NCBI GenBank assembly: GCA_964650845.1
Contig: CAZYXR010000004.1
Coordinates: 11,281-75,280 of the forward strand
Length of the DNA: 64,000 nucleotides
Reading direction: 5' to 3'
From: UBA7692 sp964650845
GTDB taxonomy: Bacteria; Bacteroidota; Bacteroidia; Chitinophagales; LD1
In this document: piece by piece, positions 48,971 to 58,614 of the stretch
How positions within the stretch are numbered: position 1 is the stretch's first letter
How the letters are laid out: the number at the start of each line of letters is the position of its first letter
The notes under the pieces: generated by a model
Told to the model about the DNA's origin: nothing
The model's database searches: none
The model's input: the letters and a program-made list of their open reading frames with translations, nothing else
Translations under genes and position numbers: made by a program

Positions 48971-48978
48971 TACATTCG
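48971..48978 (+). promoter_or_regulatory. -7 box TACATTCG upstream of tssG
   Basis: TACATTCG, 22 bp before the tssG ATG. It is the likely promoter of the four-gene tss run. Confidence 0.45.
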
Positions 48979-49000
48979 TATTCATTGAGTTTTTGCGCAC

Positions 49001-49936
49001 ATGACATTAGAAACTGTTTTAGAGCAATTAGAAAAGGTTGATAACGATGTAAAAGCCGAATCGCTTTTGGCGGTGATGCTGCGCAATGGGTTTGAAACAC
49101 ACCAGTTTCTTACGCGCTTAAAAGGAACTTTCAAGCGGCCACACTCCAGAGACATCAATAAGTTTTACTTAGATGAATCTTCGCATATTGACGAGTTTGT
49201 TTCGGTAGAGTTGAATAGAAATGGCCTTTACGATGTGCTGCCTGAAGGGCTTTTTCATCAACCTACGCTCTCGGGCGATAGTGCCAATATGATTGCCAAG
49301 TATGTAGCACAAGCTCGCGCAAACCGCAATATTGAGGCAGAAGCACGCAAACTTTTTTTGCCTATAGAGCATGAAGTTTTTCTTGCAAAGCTTTCGTTGG
49401 AAGATAAAGAACAAAATATTCTGGAAGCCATTCAACAACACAATGCCAGCAATTTGCTTTTCCGTTTTTGGGGTTTAAAATATTCTAAGCAGGTAAAAGG
49501 GTTGAATACTTTGGTGTATTTGCTGCCTATGTTAGAAAAAGTAGTGGGCAATTTTAAGCTTACAGCAGCTTGCTATGAATTGATTTTGGGCGAAAAAGTG
49601 CAGATCAAGAAGACTTTAAGCGCAGATGAAAGCATTGCTATTGAAGATTCATTTATGCTCGATAGTGCATTTTTAGGGCAAAACACAGTTATTGGCAATT
49701 CAATTCCTTCGCCATTTCCGGTGGTAGAAATTGAAGTAGGTCCATTACAGAATTTTAGTTTGTCCGACTACATCAGCAAGGGCGTTTTGTTTCAAACGTT
49801 ACAGTTGTTGCACGAGTATTTTATTCCGGTAGAGGCTGAGGTGCGCGAAATAATTTTTCCCTCGGAAAGGGAAAGTGGTTTTATATTGGGCGACCAAAAT
49901 CAGCCCGCTTTTATGGGTTATTTTGAATTAAGTTAA
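49001..49936 (+). CDS. tssG: T6SS-iii baseplate wedge protein TssG-like
   Basis: A 311-residue soluble protein. Assigned to TssG because of the N-terminal FHQPTLSG and DVLPEGLFH motif, the C-terminal FLGQNTVIGNSIPSPFPVVEIEVGPL (LGxNxVxG followed by GPL), the pattern by which TssG is recognised, and the terminal IFPSERESGFILG. In the type VI secretion system it forms the baseplate wedge with TssF. The next three genes are the Bacteroidota T6SS-iii proteins TssN, TssK and TssO, which supports it. TssF is not in this window. It is the first gene of a plus-strand run, 25 bp before tssN. Confidence 0.75.
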   Translation: MTLETVLEQLEKVDNDVKAESLLAVMLRNGFETHQFLTRLKGTFKRPHSRDINKFYLDESSHIDEFVSVELNRNGLYDVLPEGLFHQPTLSGDSANMIAKYVAQARANRNIEAEARKLFLPIEHEVFLAKLSLEDKEQNILEAIQQHNASNLLFRFWGLKYSKQVKGLNTLVYLLPMLEKVVGNFKLTAACYELILGEKVQIKKTLSADESIAIEDSFMLDSAFLGQNTVIGNSIPSPFPVVEIEVGPLQNFSLSDYISKGVLFQTLQLLHEYFIPVEAEVREIIFPSERESGFILGDQNQPAFMGYFELS

Positions 49937-49960
49937 ATTTACACCCTCTTGTTTTAAGTT

Positions 49961-50839
49961 ATGGATTGGAAACCTTCTATTGTAAATATTGTTTTATCGG
50001 CCGCAGGAGCAATTTTTGGGGCCTTGTTTTTTTACTTTGGTAAAGATGTGATTACTAAGTACAAGAAGCATCTTATCATTCACACCTTGTTGAATGTGTT
50101 GTTAAGTGCGCTTTTCAGTTTGGTAGGCTATATTATTATTGAAATGCCGCGTATGTCTTTTTCTATCACCCAGTTCATGTTTTTGGCTGGTGGCATGGCG
50201 CATGCTTTGGGTATTTACTTGCATCAGCCGTGGTCGAGCCGCACAAGTTTTAAGCCCGAATTTTATTTTACACTCACACAGTTTGCTGTAACAGCAGTAG
50301 TGTTTTCGCTGTTGTTAAAGTTCACAGGGCCAAAAGAATACTTATGGATTTATCCGCTTGCAGCATTGGTGTTTCCGGTACCATTTTTGGCCATGAAATT
50401 GTTTGATTTTGCAATGGCAATTCCGATGCAAATTTATAAGCGTTGGTTTTACCCTACCGAAGAAGAGATGCCCGATGCCGATGATGTTGACATGAGCCAA
50501 CCAGTGGTAATTGCTTTTCAGTTTCAAAAAAGAATGCGCGATAGCAGTTATACAAACTTTAGAGCCAAAGCTCCATTGCGCCTTAATTTTGGGCAGTTGT
50601 TTTTCTTTTTTATAAACGATTATAACGAGCGTCATCCCGAAAGTATTATCGAGTATTTGGATCCGCAGCGCAATCCAAGCGGATGGGTTTTTTATGTAAA
50701 AAAACCATGGTGGAAACCGAATCGTTTTATTGACCCATATATTTTGGTTGGCGAAAACGACATAAAAGAAAATGATGTTATTATTTGCACAAGAGTGTAT
50801 GAACAAACCGTAAATAATGAGCAAGCAGTTACAGCATAA
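49961..50839 (+). CDS. tssN: TssN, T6SS-iii inner-membrane protein
   Basis: A 292-residue protein found only in the Bacteroidota type VI system (T6SS-iii), where it takes part in the membrane complex in place of TssJLM. About five membrane helices fill residues 8-155 (SIVNIVLSAAGAIFGALFFYF; LLNVLLSALFSLVGYIIIE; FMFLAGGMAHALGIYL; QFAVTAVVFSLLLKF; LWIYPLAALVFPVPFLAM). A cytoplasmic C-terminal domain (RKRMRDSSYTNF-like; RAKAPLRLNFGQLFFFFINDYN) follows. Its end overlaps the tssK start by 23 bp, so the two are translated in coupling. Confidence 0.82.
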   Translation: MDWKPSIVNIVLSAAGAIFGALFFYFGKDVITKYKKHLIIHTLLNVLLSALFSLVGYIIIEMPRMSFSITQFMFLAGGMAHALGIYLHQPWSSRTSFKPEFYFTLTQFAVTAVVFSLLLKFTGPKEYLWIYPLAALVFPVPFLAMKLFDFAMAIPMQIYKRWFYPTEEEMPDADDVDMSQPVVIAFQFQKRMRDSSYTNFRAKAPLRLNFGQLFFFFINDYNERHPESIIEYLDPQRNPSGWVFYVKKPWWKPNRFIDPYILVGENDIKENDVIICTRVYEQTVNNEQAVTA

Positions 50840-51980
50840 ATTCGTTCATTGGATTGATGGGATGAAAGTGAACAAAGCGCACTTCATTCAAGACCAATTG
50901 GCAACCGTAGATTTGGTACGCGATGCCGCAAGCAGATTTGCATCGCCAATCAATTATGGTTTGCTTTTGCCCGAGGCGGGTAAAAGTTCATCGTTAGAAA
51001 GTAGCGTAGCAATAGAGGCAAATGGTACATTGAACATCAATGTTTCTTATTGCCGGGCTACCACTGCCAATGGCACTTTGATTGATGTGAGCCCGCAGTT
51101 TCCACTCAACGAGCAATTGGTTATTTCTAAACAAATAGAGCTTGCTCAAAAACCCACAAGCTACTACGTTGTATTGGTGACCGATGCGTTTTCGTTTGCA
51201 CCAGTTGGGGTTCCTAATCCTGCCGAGTCGCCAGCAAGGCAGCCATTTGTTACTACATCAGTTTCGGTACAGTTTATAAACGAAGAAGAACTTTCTACAC
51301 ACCAATCATCTGCTGTTTTATTGCCTATTGCAAAGGTGGTAATCAAAGCCGGTAAGGCCGAAGAAGATGTTGCGTTTATACCGCCAAGCACAGCGTTGTT
51401 GGCATACCCCGATTTAGCTGATGTAACCGATGAAACAGTTAGGTTTTATGCGCAAATGGAGCAGTATGCCTTAACCATAATTCAAAAAGTGCATCAAAAA
51501 AATCAACAGAACGATTTGGCACTTTTGATGTTGGGGCTTTCGCAGCAAATGCTCGGTTTTATCAACTATCGTTTTGCTGCATTAAAGTGGGAAGCGCCAT
51601 ATTGCTCGCCCTTTGCACTGTATGAAATCAATTCATCTTTTGCCCGTGTTATTTATTCCTTTTTAGAATCGCGAATGGGCACCGGCAAAGAAGAAATGAT
51701 AAACTACATCACCGAATGGTGCGACCTTACCCAAGGACAGTTTGAATCGTCTATTGCCGAACTGTTGCAATTGCCATATAACCACAGCGATATCAATAAA
51801 TCGTTGGTAAAAATTATGGAGTTTGCTAAAACACTTTCGGTAGTGTTTAGTAAACTTGCGAAGTTAGATTACATAGGTAAGAAGAAAGAAACCAACATAT
51901 TTGTAAAAGAAGAACCTGTAAGCAATGTGGGTTCAACCGATGCTAAACCTAAGGTGAAAAGAAGTTTTCTTGCCGACTAA
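50817..51980 (+). CDS. tssK: TssK, T6SS baseplate connector
   Basis: TssK links the baseplate to the membrane complex. In this 387-residue protein the N-terminal shell has VHWIDGMKVNKAHFIQDQLA (the HWxxGMxxxxxHF motif of TssK). The middle has ANGTLIDVSPQFPL and LPIAKVVIK, and the helical C-terminal domain (FINYRFAALKWEAPYCSPFALYEINSSFARV) is followed by a short basic tail (KPKVKRSFLAD). It overlaps the end of tssN and is 18 bp before tssO. Confidence 0.82.
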   Translation: MSKQLQHKFVHWIDGMKVNKAHFIQDQLATVDLVRDAASRFASPINYGLLLPEAGKSSSLESSVAIEANGTLNINVSYCRATTANGTLIDVSPQFPLNEQLVISKQIELAQKPTSYYVVLVTDAFSFAPVGVPNPAESPARQPFVTTSVSVQFINEEELSTHQSSAVLLPIAKVVIKAGKAEEDVAFIPPSTALLAYPDLADVTDETVRFYAQMEQYALTIIQKVHQKNQQNDLALLMLGLSQQMLGFINYRFAALKWEAPYCSPFALYEINSSFARVIYSFLESRMGTGKEEMINYITEWCDLTQGQFESSIAELLQLPYNHSDINKSLVKIMEFAKTLSVVFSKLAKLDYIGKKKETNIFVKEEPVSNVGSTDAKPKVKRSFLAD

Positions 51981-51998
51981 GTACAATAAAAAATTACA

Positions 51999-52505
51999 AT
52001 GGAGCCATTAAATAAGAACGAACGCGCACGCTCATTTTGGAAATTCTTAGCCTTGCTTTTAGGGGTTATTGCTTTATCAATAGCAGCAGTTTTTGTGAAC
52101 TATAAAGTACCTTATGTAGAAAATGAAATTTTGCGCTCGCAAAACGCAAAGTTTGAATCGCAATTGGGAAACGATTTTTCGTTTTATCAAAAGTTGGATA
52201 CTGTTAGGCAGTTGCTGGATAAGATAAACAACCCTGGCGAGAATGTGGTTTACTTAGATCAGTTTATTAGTTCCACTTTGGTTGAAATGGGCAAAAACCT
52301 TTCGGATACCACATCGCGCAAAGAGTTTTACAGCAATATCATTGCGCAGTCGTTAGAATTACAAAAAGCAAAAAAGCAATTGCGCGATTTGGGTGGTGCA
52401 TCTAAAGATGTAGAAACCTACAAGAGTGATTTAGAAAAGCTATCGCGCGATTTAGATAATGCAAAGCGCGATTTAGATTTGTGCAGGCAACTTTCTAACC
52501 GATAG
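51999..52505 (+). CDS. tssO: TssO, T6SS-iii transmembrane protein
   Basis: A 168-residue protein with one N-terminal membrane helix (about 15-33, FLALLLGVIALSIAAVFVNY) and a long periplasmic helical part. It has DFSFYQKLDTVRQLLDKI, VVYLDQFISSTLVEMGK and a heptad-rich end (LEKLSRDLDNAKRDLDLCRQL) forming a coiled coil. This matches TssO, a Bacteroidota-specific T6SS-iii component of the membrane complex. It is the last gene of the tss run and converges with gldE 14 bp away. TssP, Q and R are not adjacent. Confidence 0.78.
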   Translation: MEPLNKNERARSFWKFLALLLGVIALSIAAVFVNYKVPYVENEILRSQNAKFESQLGNDFSFYQKLDTVRQLLDKINNPGENVVYLDQFISSTLVEMGKNLSDTTSRKEFYSNIIAQSLELQKAKKQLRDLGGASKDVETYKSDLEKLSRDLDNAKRDLDLCRQLSNR

Positions 52506-52519
52506 TCTGTTGTTGCTAC

Positions 52520-53844
52520 TTACTGCAATTCTATCCGCACATCTTCAATTCTGTTGTTGGCAATTTTCAGCACAGTAAATTTTATAGTTTGAAATTCTAC
52601 TTGTTCCATCGCTTTTGGAATGCGACCAAGGATTTCTAATACTAATCCGCCAATAGTTTCGGCCTCGCCTTTTACTTCTTCAAAAAAATCTTCGGCAAGT
52701 TCGAGGGCAGCACATAATTCATCAATGGTGTTTTTGCCCGAGGCTACAAAAATACCATCGGCAATTTTTAGGATTGTGCTTTCTGGTTCAGCTTCGTCAA
52801 ATTCGTCTTTAATGTCGCCAACCACCTCTTCTACTATATCTTCTAATGTAAGAATACCGTTAGTGCCGCCATATTCATCTACCACAATTGCCATGTGTTT
52901 TCGGCTTTCTTGAATTTCGCGCAGCAAATCGTCAATGCGTTTAGTTTCGGGTACAAACAAGGGTTCGCGTATTAAAGTTTGCCACCCAAACTCGTTGTTT
53001 TGATTTAAGTGTTGCAACAAATCTTTGATGTATAAAACTCCTTTAATGTTATCTAATGAATCTTCAAAAACCGGCATTCGCGAATAGCCGTATTCTTTAA
53101 CCTTTTCAACCAATTCATCAAATTTCAACGATGCATCTAATGCAATAACATCTACCCGCGGGCGCNNNNNNNNNNATCTTCTTTCGATTCTTTATTTTCA
53201 TTCTCTACCGTCATTTCTATCGCCATGTTTATTTCTTCGATATCAATTTCGGTGTTGTGTTTTTTCAATCTGCGTTCCAGCATTTGTGTAGAGCCTATCA
53301 ACATCCAATTCAATGGGCGATACAATTTCATTAAAACCATAAACAAACCGGCAGTTAGCTTGGCGATGGTAAACTTGTTGTGTGTGGCGTAAACCTTTGG
53401 GGTTGCCTCGCCAAACAATACTAACACAACGGTTACTATCACTACATTAAATGTAAACTCCAGTGCATAACCCGGCACTAAAAATCCTGCAATTTGCATG
53501 TCAATAAAATTGAGCATCCGGGTGGTAACAAAATTGGAAAGAATGATAACGCCAATGTTCACCAAGTTATTGGTGATAAGAATGGTTGATAACAGATAGC
53601 GCGGTTTTTCCATCAATCGCGCAACATTGTTTTCTGTTTTTTCTTCGCTTTCTTTTAAATTTTCAAGCTCAGGTTTTGTAAGCGAAAAATAGGCCACTTC
53701 CGAAGCCGACATTAAGCCCGAACAAAGAATCAAAAACAGAATAACGAAGTTTACAATCACAATATCTGTTGATAGCTGATTGAAATACGATTCCGATAAA
53801 ATTACAAGAAAAGATAAAGGCGGGGGATAACTATCTCCGTCCAA
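52520..53844 (-). CDS. gldE: GldE-like gliding/T9SS-associated CorC-family membrane protein, interrupted by gap
   Basis: Membrane protein with an N-terminal CNNM (DUF21) domain of four helices (FVILFLILCSGLMSASEVAYFSL; STILITNNLVNIGVIILSNF), two CBS domains and a CorC_HlyC C-terminal domain. CBS parts are GYSRMPVFEDSLDNIKGVLYIKDLL and ESRKHMAIVVDEYGGTNGILTLED; the end has TIGGLVLEILGRIP. The 10-N gap (53166-53175) falls between KESKED and RPRVDVIALDAS. Family comparison (ILxGIVxFGxxxVxxxMxPR) shows about 17-20 residues missing, so it is one gene, not two. It follows ssb, as in Flavobacterium, where gldE and ssb are linked; gldD, normally next, is absent. Confidence 0.85.
53166..53175. other. 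Assembly gap (10 N) inside gldE
   Basis: Ten N; family alignment indicates about 50-60 bases of coding sequence are missing. Confidence 0.85.
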
Positions 53845-53881
53845 AGTGTGAATGTTTAGTTAAACAATAGTTGTATTGAAA

Positions 53882-54346
53882 TTAAAATGGCAAATCGTCA
53901 TCTACTACTGGTGCGGTAGCAACCGTATTTTCAAAATTGCTTGATGAAGATTGCGTTGTATTTGTGCTGTTGTTGCTTGTATTGTTATTGTTGGCAAAAG
54001 TGTTTCCGCTGCCACCATCTTCTTTTTTATCGAGCATCTGGAATGTTTCGGCAATAACTTCTGTTACATAACGTTTTTGCCCATCTTTATCGTACTCGCG
54101 AGTGCGCAATTTGCCTTCTATGTAAACCTTACTTCCTTTTTTCAAATACTTTTCGGCTGTTTCGGCCAATCGGGTAAAATTGATTTTTACATTATGCCAA
54201 TCGGTAATGGTTTGAATATTTCCATCTTTATCGCGATACTTTTCGCTGGTGGCCAATGAAAATTCTGCAATAGCATTGGTGTCTGAAAAGCGTTTTAGCA
54301 CAGGGTCTTTACCTAAATTGCCAACAAGTATAACTTTGTTTACCAT
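53882..54346 (-). CDS. ssb: Single-stranded DNA-binding protein, second copy
   Basis: A complete 154-residue SSB. The OB-fold shows VILVGNLGKDPVLKRF, IAEFSLATSEKYRDKDG, TDWHNVKINFTRLAETAEKYL and KGSKVYIEGKLRTREYDKDG. A Ser/Asn-rich linker (residues about 115-145) follows, and the acidic tip DDDLPF binds partner proteins. Gene order ssb-gldE is the normal Bacteroidota arrangement, so this is probably the housekeeping copy. The partial ssb at the left edge is the other. 37 bp separate it from gldE. Confidence 0.95.
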   Translation of the reverse strand: MVNKVILVGNLGKDPVLKRFSDTNAIAEFSLATSEKYRDKDGNIQTITDWHNVKINFTRLAETAEKYLKKGSKVYIEGKLRTREYDKDGQKRYVTEVIAETFQMLDKKEDGGSGNTFANNNNTSNNSTNTTQSSSSNFENTVATAPVVDDDLPF

Positions 54347-54464
54347 GGTCTATAAATTTTGATGTTTGAAATCAAACACTAAACTAAACTATTAAGCAAG
54401 TAAAACAAAATTGCTATTGATGTTTACTGCCAATGCAGCAAAAAATAACGTGATAGAGAGGAGA

Positions 54465-55520
54465 TTAGTTGTATAAGTTTTTTAGTTTTTGTTCGTTCAG
54501 AACGTGGATTTTACCATCCGTAATATCAATCAGTTTTTCGTTTTTAAAATCGCTTAAAGTACGAATAAGCGACTCGGTGGCAGTGCCCACCACCTGCGCC
54601 AAATCTTCGCGCAGCAGCGCAATTTTGGGGCTGTCTTTTTCGCTCTTTTTAAATTTTTCGTGTACCATTATCAAGCCATCGGCCACGCGCTTGCGCAACG
54701 AGTTGTAGGCAAGTTGAATCAACTTTTCTTCGCGGTCGCTCAAGTTGCTGCTTAGTAGTTTTATAAATCGCTTTGCTGTTTGCATATCGCTCGAAACAAG
54801 TTGTAAAAAATCTGACTTTGGAATCAGCATCACAGTAACATCTTCCAGCACTTCTGCATTGTCGTGATATACTGTTTCTTCTAAAAGTGGGGCGTAACCA
54901 AAAAATTCATTGTCGGTGTAAATGCCTGTTATCAGCTCTTTGCCGTCTTCGTTCATTCTAAAAGTTTTTACTTTTCCTTTTACAATAAAAAACAAATGCG
55001 AAGGGCGGTTTGTGTGTGCGTAGATGATGTGTTTTTTCTTATATTCCACTACTTCGCGCTCATCGGAAGTGAGCTTAATGTTTGAACTGGCTTGCGCATT
55101 TTTTAAAAACTCATCTAAGCCTTCTTTACCCACAGCAGAACTTTTCATCGCGGCTGCTTTTTTCAGCCGTATTTCTATGGCGTTCAGCAGTTCTATATCA
55201 TCAAATGGTTTTGTAAGGTAATCATCGGCACCCATTTCCATGCCTTTGCGATAATCGGTGCGCTCGGCTTTTGCGGTAAGAAAAATAAACGGTATGCCCG
55301 ATGTTGCATTGTTTTTGTTGAGCAAATGCAATACACCGTAGCCGTCAAGTTCGGGCATCATAATGTCGCAAATTATAAGGTCTGGAGTTTCTTTTACGGC
55401 AATTTCAACGCCTATTTTTCCATTTTCGGCAGCAAAAACTTTGTAGGCTGCCAACTCTAAAATTTCAACAATGTTTTCGCGCACATCGCGGTTGTCTTCA
55501 ATCAGCAATATCTTTTTCAT
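54465..55520 (-). CDS. Response regulator fused to a CRP/FNR-type DNA-binding module
   Basis: A 351-residue fusion. Residues 1-120 are a receiver domain with acidic pair Glu8/Asp9, phospho-acceptor Asp52 (IICDIMMPELDGYG), Thr82 and Lys104 (LTKPFDD). After a linker, residues about 150-260 are a cyclic-nucleotide-binding-like beta-roll (LFFIVKGKVKTFRMNEDGKELITGIYTDNEFFGY). The C-terminus is a CRP-type helix-turn-helix (ALLREDLAQVVGTATESLIRTLSDF). A phosphorylated receiver would therefore control a CRP-like DNA-binding domain directly. No histidine kinase is adjacent. Fusions of this kind occur in Bacteroidota; the ligand of the beta-roll and target genes are unknown. Confidence 0.88.
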   Translation of the reverse strand: MKKILLIEDNRDVRENIVEILELAAYKVFAAENGKIGVEIAVKETPDLIICDIMMPELDGYGVLHLLNKNNATSGIPFIFLTAKAERTDYRKGMEMGADDYLTKPFDDIELLNAIEIRLKKAAAMKSSAVGKEGLDEFLKNAQASSNIKLTSDEREVVEYKKKHIIYAHTNRPSHLFFIVKGKVKTFRMNEDGKELITGIYTDNEFFGYAPLLEETVYHDNAEVLEDVTVMLIPKSDFLQLVSSDMQTAKRFIKLLSSNLSDREEKLIQLAYNSLRKRVADGLIMVHEKFKKSEKDSPKIALLREDLAQVVGTATESLIRTLSDFKNEKLIDITDGKIHVLNEQKLKNLYN

Positions 55521-55676
55521 AATAATGGTAGTTTTTTGTGTAGCGAAAGAACTGCAGCGGCAAAAGCGATGGATTGATTTTTGGCATTTGCTACTATGAC
55601 TTTGCTCATGTTATCAATCATGGGTAATGGGATTGCCAAGCATTACAAAGAAAGTAATAACACAAAAATATTACTG

Positions 55677-57038
55677 CTACGCTCTTAAATGGTATGCTTT
55701 TGGTCTGGTAAAGGTGCGCAAGCCTACGTGTGAGAGCGTACTGCCAAATCCCGAATGTTTGCGACCGCTCCACGGCAATGCTGCGCTTACTCTATCGCAG
55801 CAGTTCCAGTATGCTGTGCCGCTGTTTAATTGAGATAGAATACTTTCGGCACGTGATTTATCGCTGGTGTAAACTGCTGAAGTTAAACCATATTCTGTGT
55901 CGTTCATTAAGTGAATTGCCTCTGCATCGTTGCGCACTTTTGCAATGCCAATGATGGGGCCAAAACTTTCATCGCGCATTACTTTCATTTCGTTGGTAAC
56001 ATTGGTTATTACTGTTGGCTCAAAAAAGTAGCCTTTGCCTTCCTTTCTTTTCCCTCCGGCAACAACTGTTGCACCTTTTGCCACGGCATCAGCTATTTGT
56101 TCTTCAAGTACGGCTATTTGCTCTTGGCGAGTGAGAGCAGCAATGTACACTCCGGCTTCGGTTGGCAAACCGCATTGCCAACTTTTTACTTCTTCTACAA
56201 AGGCATTTACATAAGCATCATACACTTTTTCGTGTACATATATTCTTTCAACCGAACAGCAACTTTGCCCATTGTTGTAAAATGCGCCATCGGCAGTACC
56301 TGCGGCCACATTTGCTACATCACTTACATCATCGGCTACATACAGCGGGTCTTTGCCGCCAAGCTCCAAACCCACCGGAACCATTTTAGGTGCTACCTTA
56401 TTGTAAATGTAGTTTCCGGTGCGGTACGAGCCGGTGAAAAAATATCCGTCAAAAGGTAAATTTAGCAAGGTTTCGCCTACTTCTTTTGCGCCAATGGCAA
56501 TGTGAAATGCGTCTTCATCCACATCGGCTTGTTTAAGTAGTTTTTCAATTTCTAAACCTGTGAGTGTGGCGTATTCCGAGGGTTTGTAAAGCACTGCATT
56601 GCCTGCCAGCAATGCCGGCACAAACACATTTACGCCCACTAAAAATGGATAATTCCACGCGCTGATATTGCACACAACACCCAATGGCTCATAACTTATT
56701 TTTTCGCCCAAGCCATTCTCATCAGCCATCCATTCATCGCTAAGATATTTTGCTGCATTATCGGTAAGCCATTTNNNNNNNNNNGCTCCATTCACTTCGT
56801 TGCGCGATTGTTGTAGGGGTTTGCCTACCTCACTCGTTAGCGTGGCGGCAAGATGCTCTGTGTTGTCGTTCAATAAATCGGCAAATTTTTGTAGCACTTG
56901 CACGCGCTGCGCCAAAGCAACTTTTGCCCACCGCTGCTGCCCGCTACGCAGTAGTTGCAGTTTATGTTCAAGGGTAGATGGTATATCTTCCGAAATATTC
57001 GCAACCACTTCTTCTGTTGCCGGATTGATGATTTTCAT
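55677..57038 (-). CDS. Aldehyde dehydrogenase, interrupted by gap
   Basis: NAD(P)-dependent aldehyde dehydrogenase of about 450 residues. MKIINPATEEVVANI begins it, then TSEVGKPLQQSRNEV and a 10-N gap (56775-56784). Then come KWLTDNAAKYL, ISAWNYPFLVGV, catalytic Glu in GLELGGKDPLYV, catalytic Cys in NNGQSCCSVERIYVH, and the end PWSGRKHSGFGSTLS. The gap is in frame as written (four residues). It most resembles succinate-semialdehyde-type enzymes, but the substrate cannot be fixed. It is divergent from pgm (147 bp). Confidence 0.88.
   Translation of the reverse strand: MKIINPATEEVVANISEDIPSTLEHKLQLLRSGQQRWAKVALAQRVQVLQKFADLLNDNTEHLAATLTSEVGKPLQQSRNEVNGXXXXKWLTDNAAKYLSDEWMADENGLGEKISYEPLGVVCNISAWNYPFLVGVNVFVPALLAGNAVLYKPSEYATLTGLEIEKLLKQADVDEDAFHIAIGAKEVGETLLNLPFDGYFFTGSYRTGNYIYNKVAPKMVPVGLELGGKDPLYVADDVSDVANVAAGTADGAFYNNGQSCCSVERIYVHEKVYDAYVNAFVEEVKSWQCGLPTEAGVYIAALTRQEQIAVLEEQIADAVAKGATVVAGGKRKEGKGYFFEPTVITNVTNEMKVMRDESFGPIIGIAKVRNDAEAIHLMNDTEYGLTSAVYTSDKSRAESILSQLNSGTAYWNCCDRVSAALPWSGRKHSGFGSTLSHVGLRTFTRPKAYHLRA
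56775..56784. other. Assembly gap (10 N) inside the aldehyde dehydrogenase gene
   Basis: Ten N; the reading frame is preserved across it. Confidence 0.9.
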
Positions 57039-57185
57039 AAATTATTTTGAGGCTGCAAACGAAAACTATTTTCGGCACAAAAATGAGGTGTTCGCACTTT
57101 TTAAGGTTGCAATACTTAAATCATGCACAACAGTTTCAGAGTATAGCGTACATTTCTATTTTCGGCACTTCAAAAATTTTAACTC

Positions 57186-58587
57186 ATGAGCGGAACAATC
57201 AAATTTGGCACAGACGGATGGCGCGCCATTATCGGCAAAGATTTTATTACAGAAAATGTGGCGCGCGTTGCCAAGGCTACTGCCGACTGGGTGTTACAGC
57301 ATAATTCAAATCCGGCAATTGCCGTAGGTTTCGATTGCCGTTTTGGGGGTTCGCTTTTTGCGCAAACCGCTATCAACGTTTTTTGTGCGCACAACATCAA
57401 AGTATATTACGATACCAATTTTGTAAGCACGCCAATGATTTCGCTTGCTGCCAATAAATTGAATTGCGAGTTGGGTGTGATTTTTACAGCCAGCCACAAT
57501 CCGCCATCATACAATGGATATAAATTGAAAAGCAAACATGGTGGTCCTTTAGTTCAAAAATATATTACGGAAGTAGAAAATCTTATTCCCGAAAAGTATG
57601 AAGTGAAAGAACACTCGTTGGAACATTGGGTAGAAGCGCAAATGCTGNNNNNNNNNNACTATGTATTTTAACCATGCTGCCGAATACTTTGATTTGGATG
57701 CTATTGGCGATGCAGAATTAGTAGTAGCTTATGATGCCATGTATGGCGCGGGTCAGGCAATTTTTCCGCGTTTGATGCCTCATGCAGATTTGCTGCACTG
57801 CGAGTACAATCCTTCGTTTTATGGGCAAGCACCCGAGCCTATTCACAAAAATCTTTTAGAGCTTTCAGAATACATTAAACAAACAAGGCACATTGATATT
57901 GCCCTTGCCACCGATGGCGATGCCGACCGCATTGGATTGTACAATCGCAAAGGAGAGTTTGTAGATGCACATCACATAATTTTATTGTTGATTCATGTGT
58001 TGCACAAATACAAAGGCTTGGGCGGTAAAGTGGTGATAGCTTTTTCTGTTTCAAACAAAGTGAAAAAGCTTTGCGCTCACTACGGTTTGCCTTTTGAAGT
58101 AACCAAAATTGGTTTCAAATACATTTGCGAAATTATGCAGCACGAAGATGTGCTGGTAGGGGGCGAAGAAAGCGGTGGCATTGCCGTGAAGGGGCACATC
58201 CCCGAGCGCGATGGCATTTGGGATGGCCTGGTGCTTGTTGAACATATTGCAAAAAACAATACTTCGCTTGAAGCGTTGATTGAAGAGGTGTATGCCATAG
58301 TTGGGAAGTTCTCGTACAACCGCCTCGATTTACATTTAGAAGAAAGCAAAAAACAAGAAATTGTAGCCAATTGCAAAGCCGGAAAATACACCAAGTTTGG
58401 CGATATAAATGTTACAGGTTTGGAAGATATTGATGGCTGGAAGTACAATCTTCAAGATGAAGAAATTTTGATGATTCGCGCCAGTGGCACCGAGCCTGTT
58501 TTGCGCGTGTATGCCGAGGCTTCTTCGGCTGAAAGAGTGGAAGAAATTTTGATTAAAGCAAAAGCGGAATTGCTGGGAGTTGCGTAA
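57186..58587 (+). CDS. Phosphoglucomutase/phosphomannomutase, interrupted by gap
   Basis: Alpha-D-phosphohexomutase of about 465 residues. The first part has KFGTDGWRAIIGKDF and the catalytic phosphoserine in FTASHNPPSYNGYK. After a 10-N gap (57648-57657) come YFDLDAIGDAEL, YDAMYGAGQAIFPRL, the Mg-binding LATDGDADRIGLY, GGEESGGIAVKGHIPERDGI and the phosphate-binding RASGTEPVLRVYAEA. Taken literally, ten Ns put the halves in different frames; nine or twelve would restore it. The gene therefore looks intact. It supplies glucose 1-phosphate for nucleotide sugars and works with enzymes such as GalE. Confidence 0.9.
57648..57657. other. Assembly gap (10 N) inside the phosphohexomutase gene
   Basis: Ten N; frame is off by one across it, so the real length is not ten. 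Confidence 0.9.
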
Positions 58588-58614
58588 GTGTTGAAGAAAT
58601 TTCTGCTTAGAACT

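Noticed and set aside
57186..58587. Phosphohexomutase read as two genes
   Set aside because: The break is at the N-run and both halves carry complementary motifs of one enzyme.
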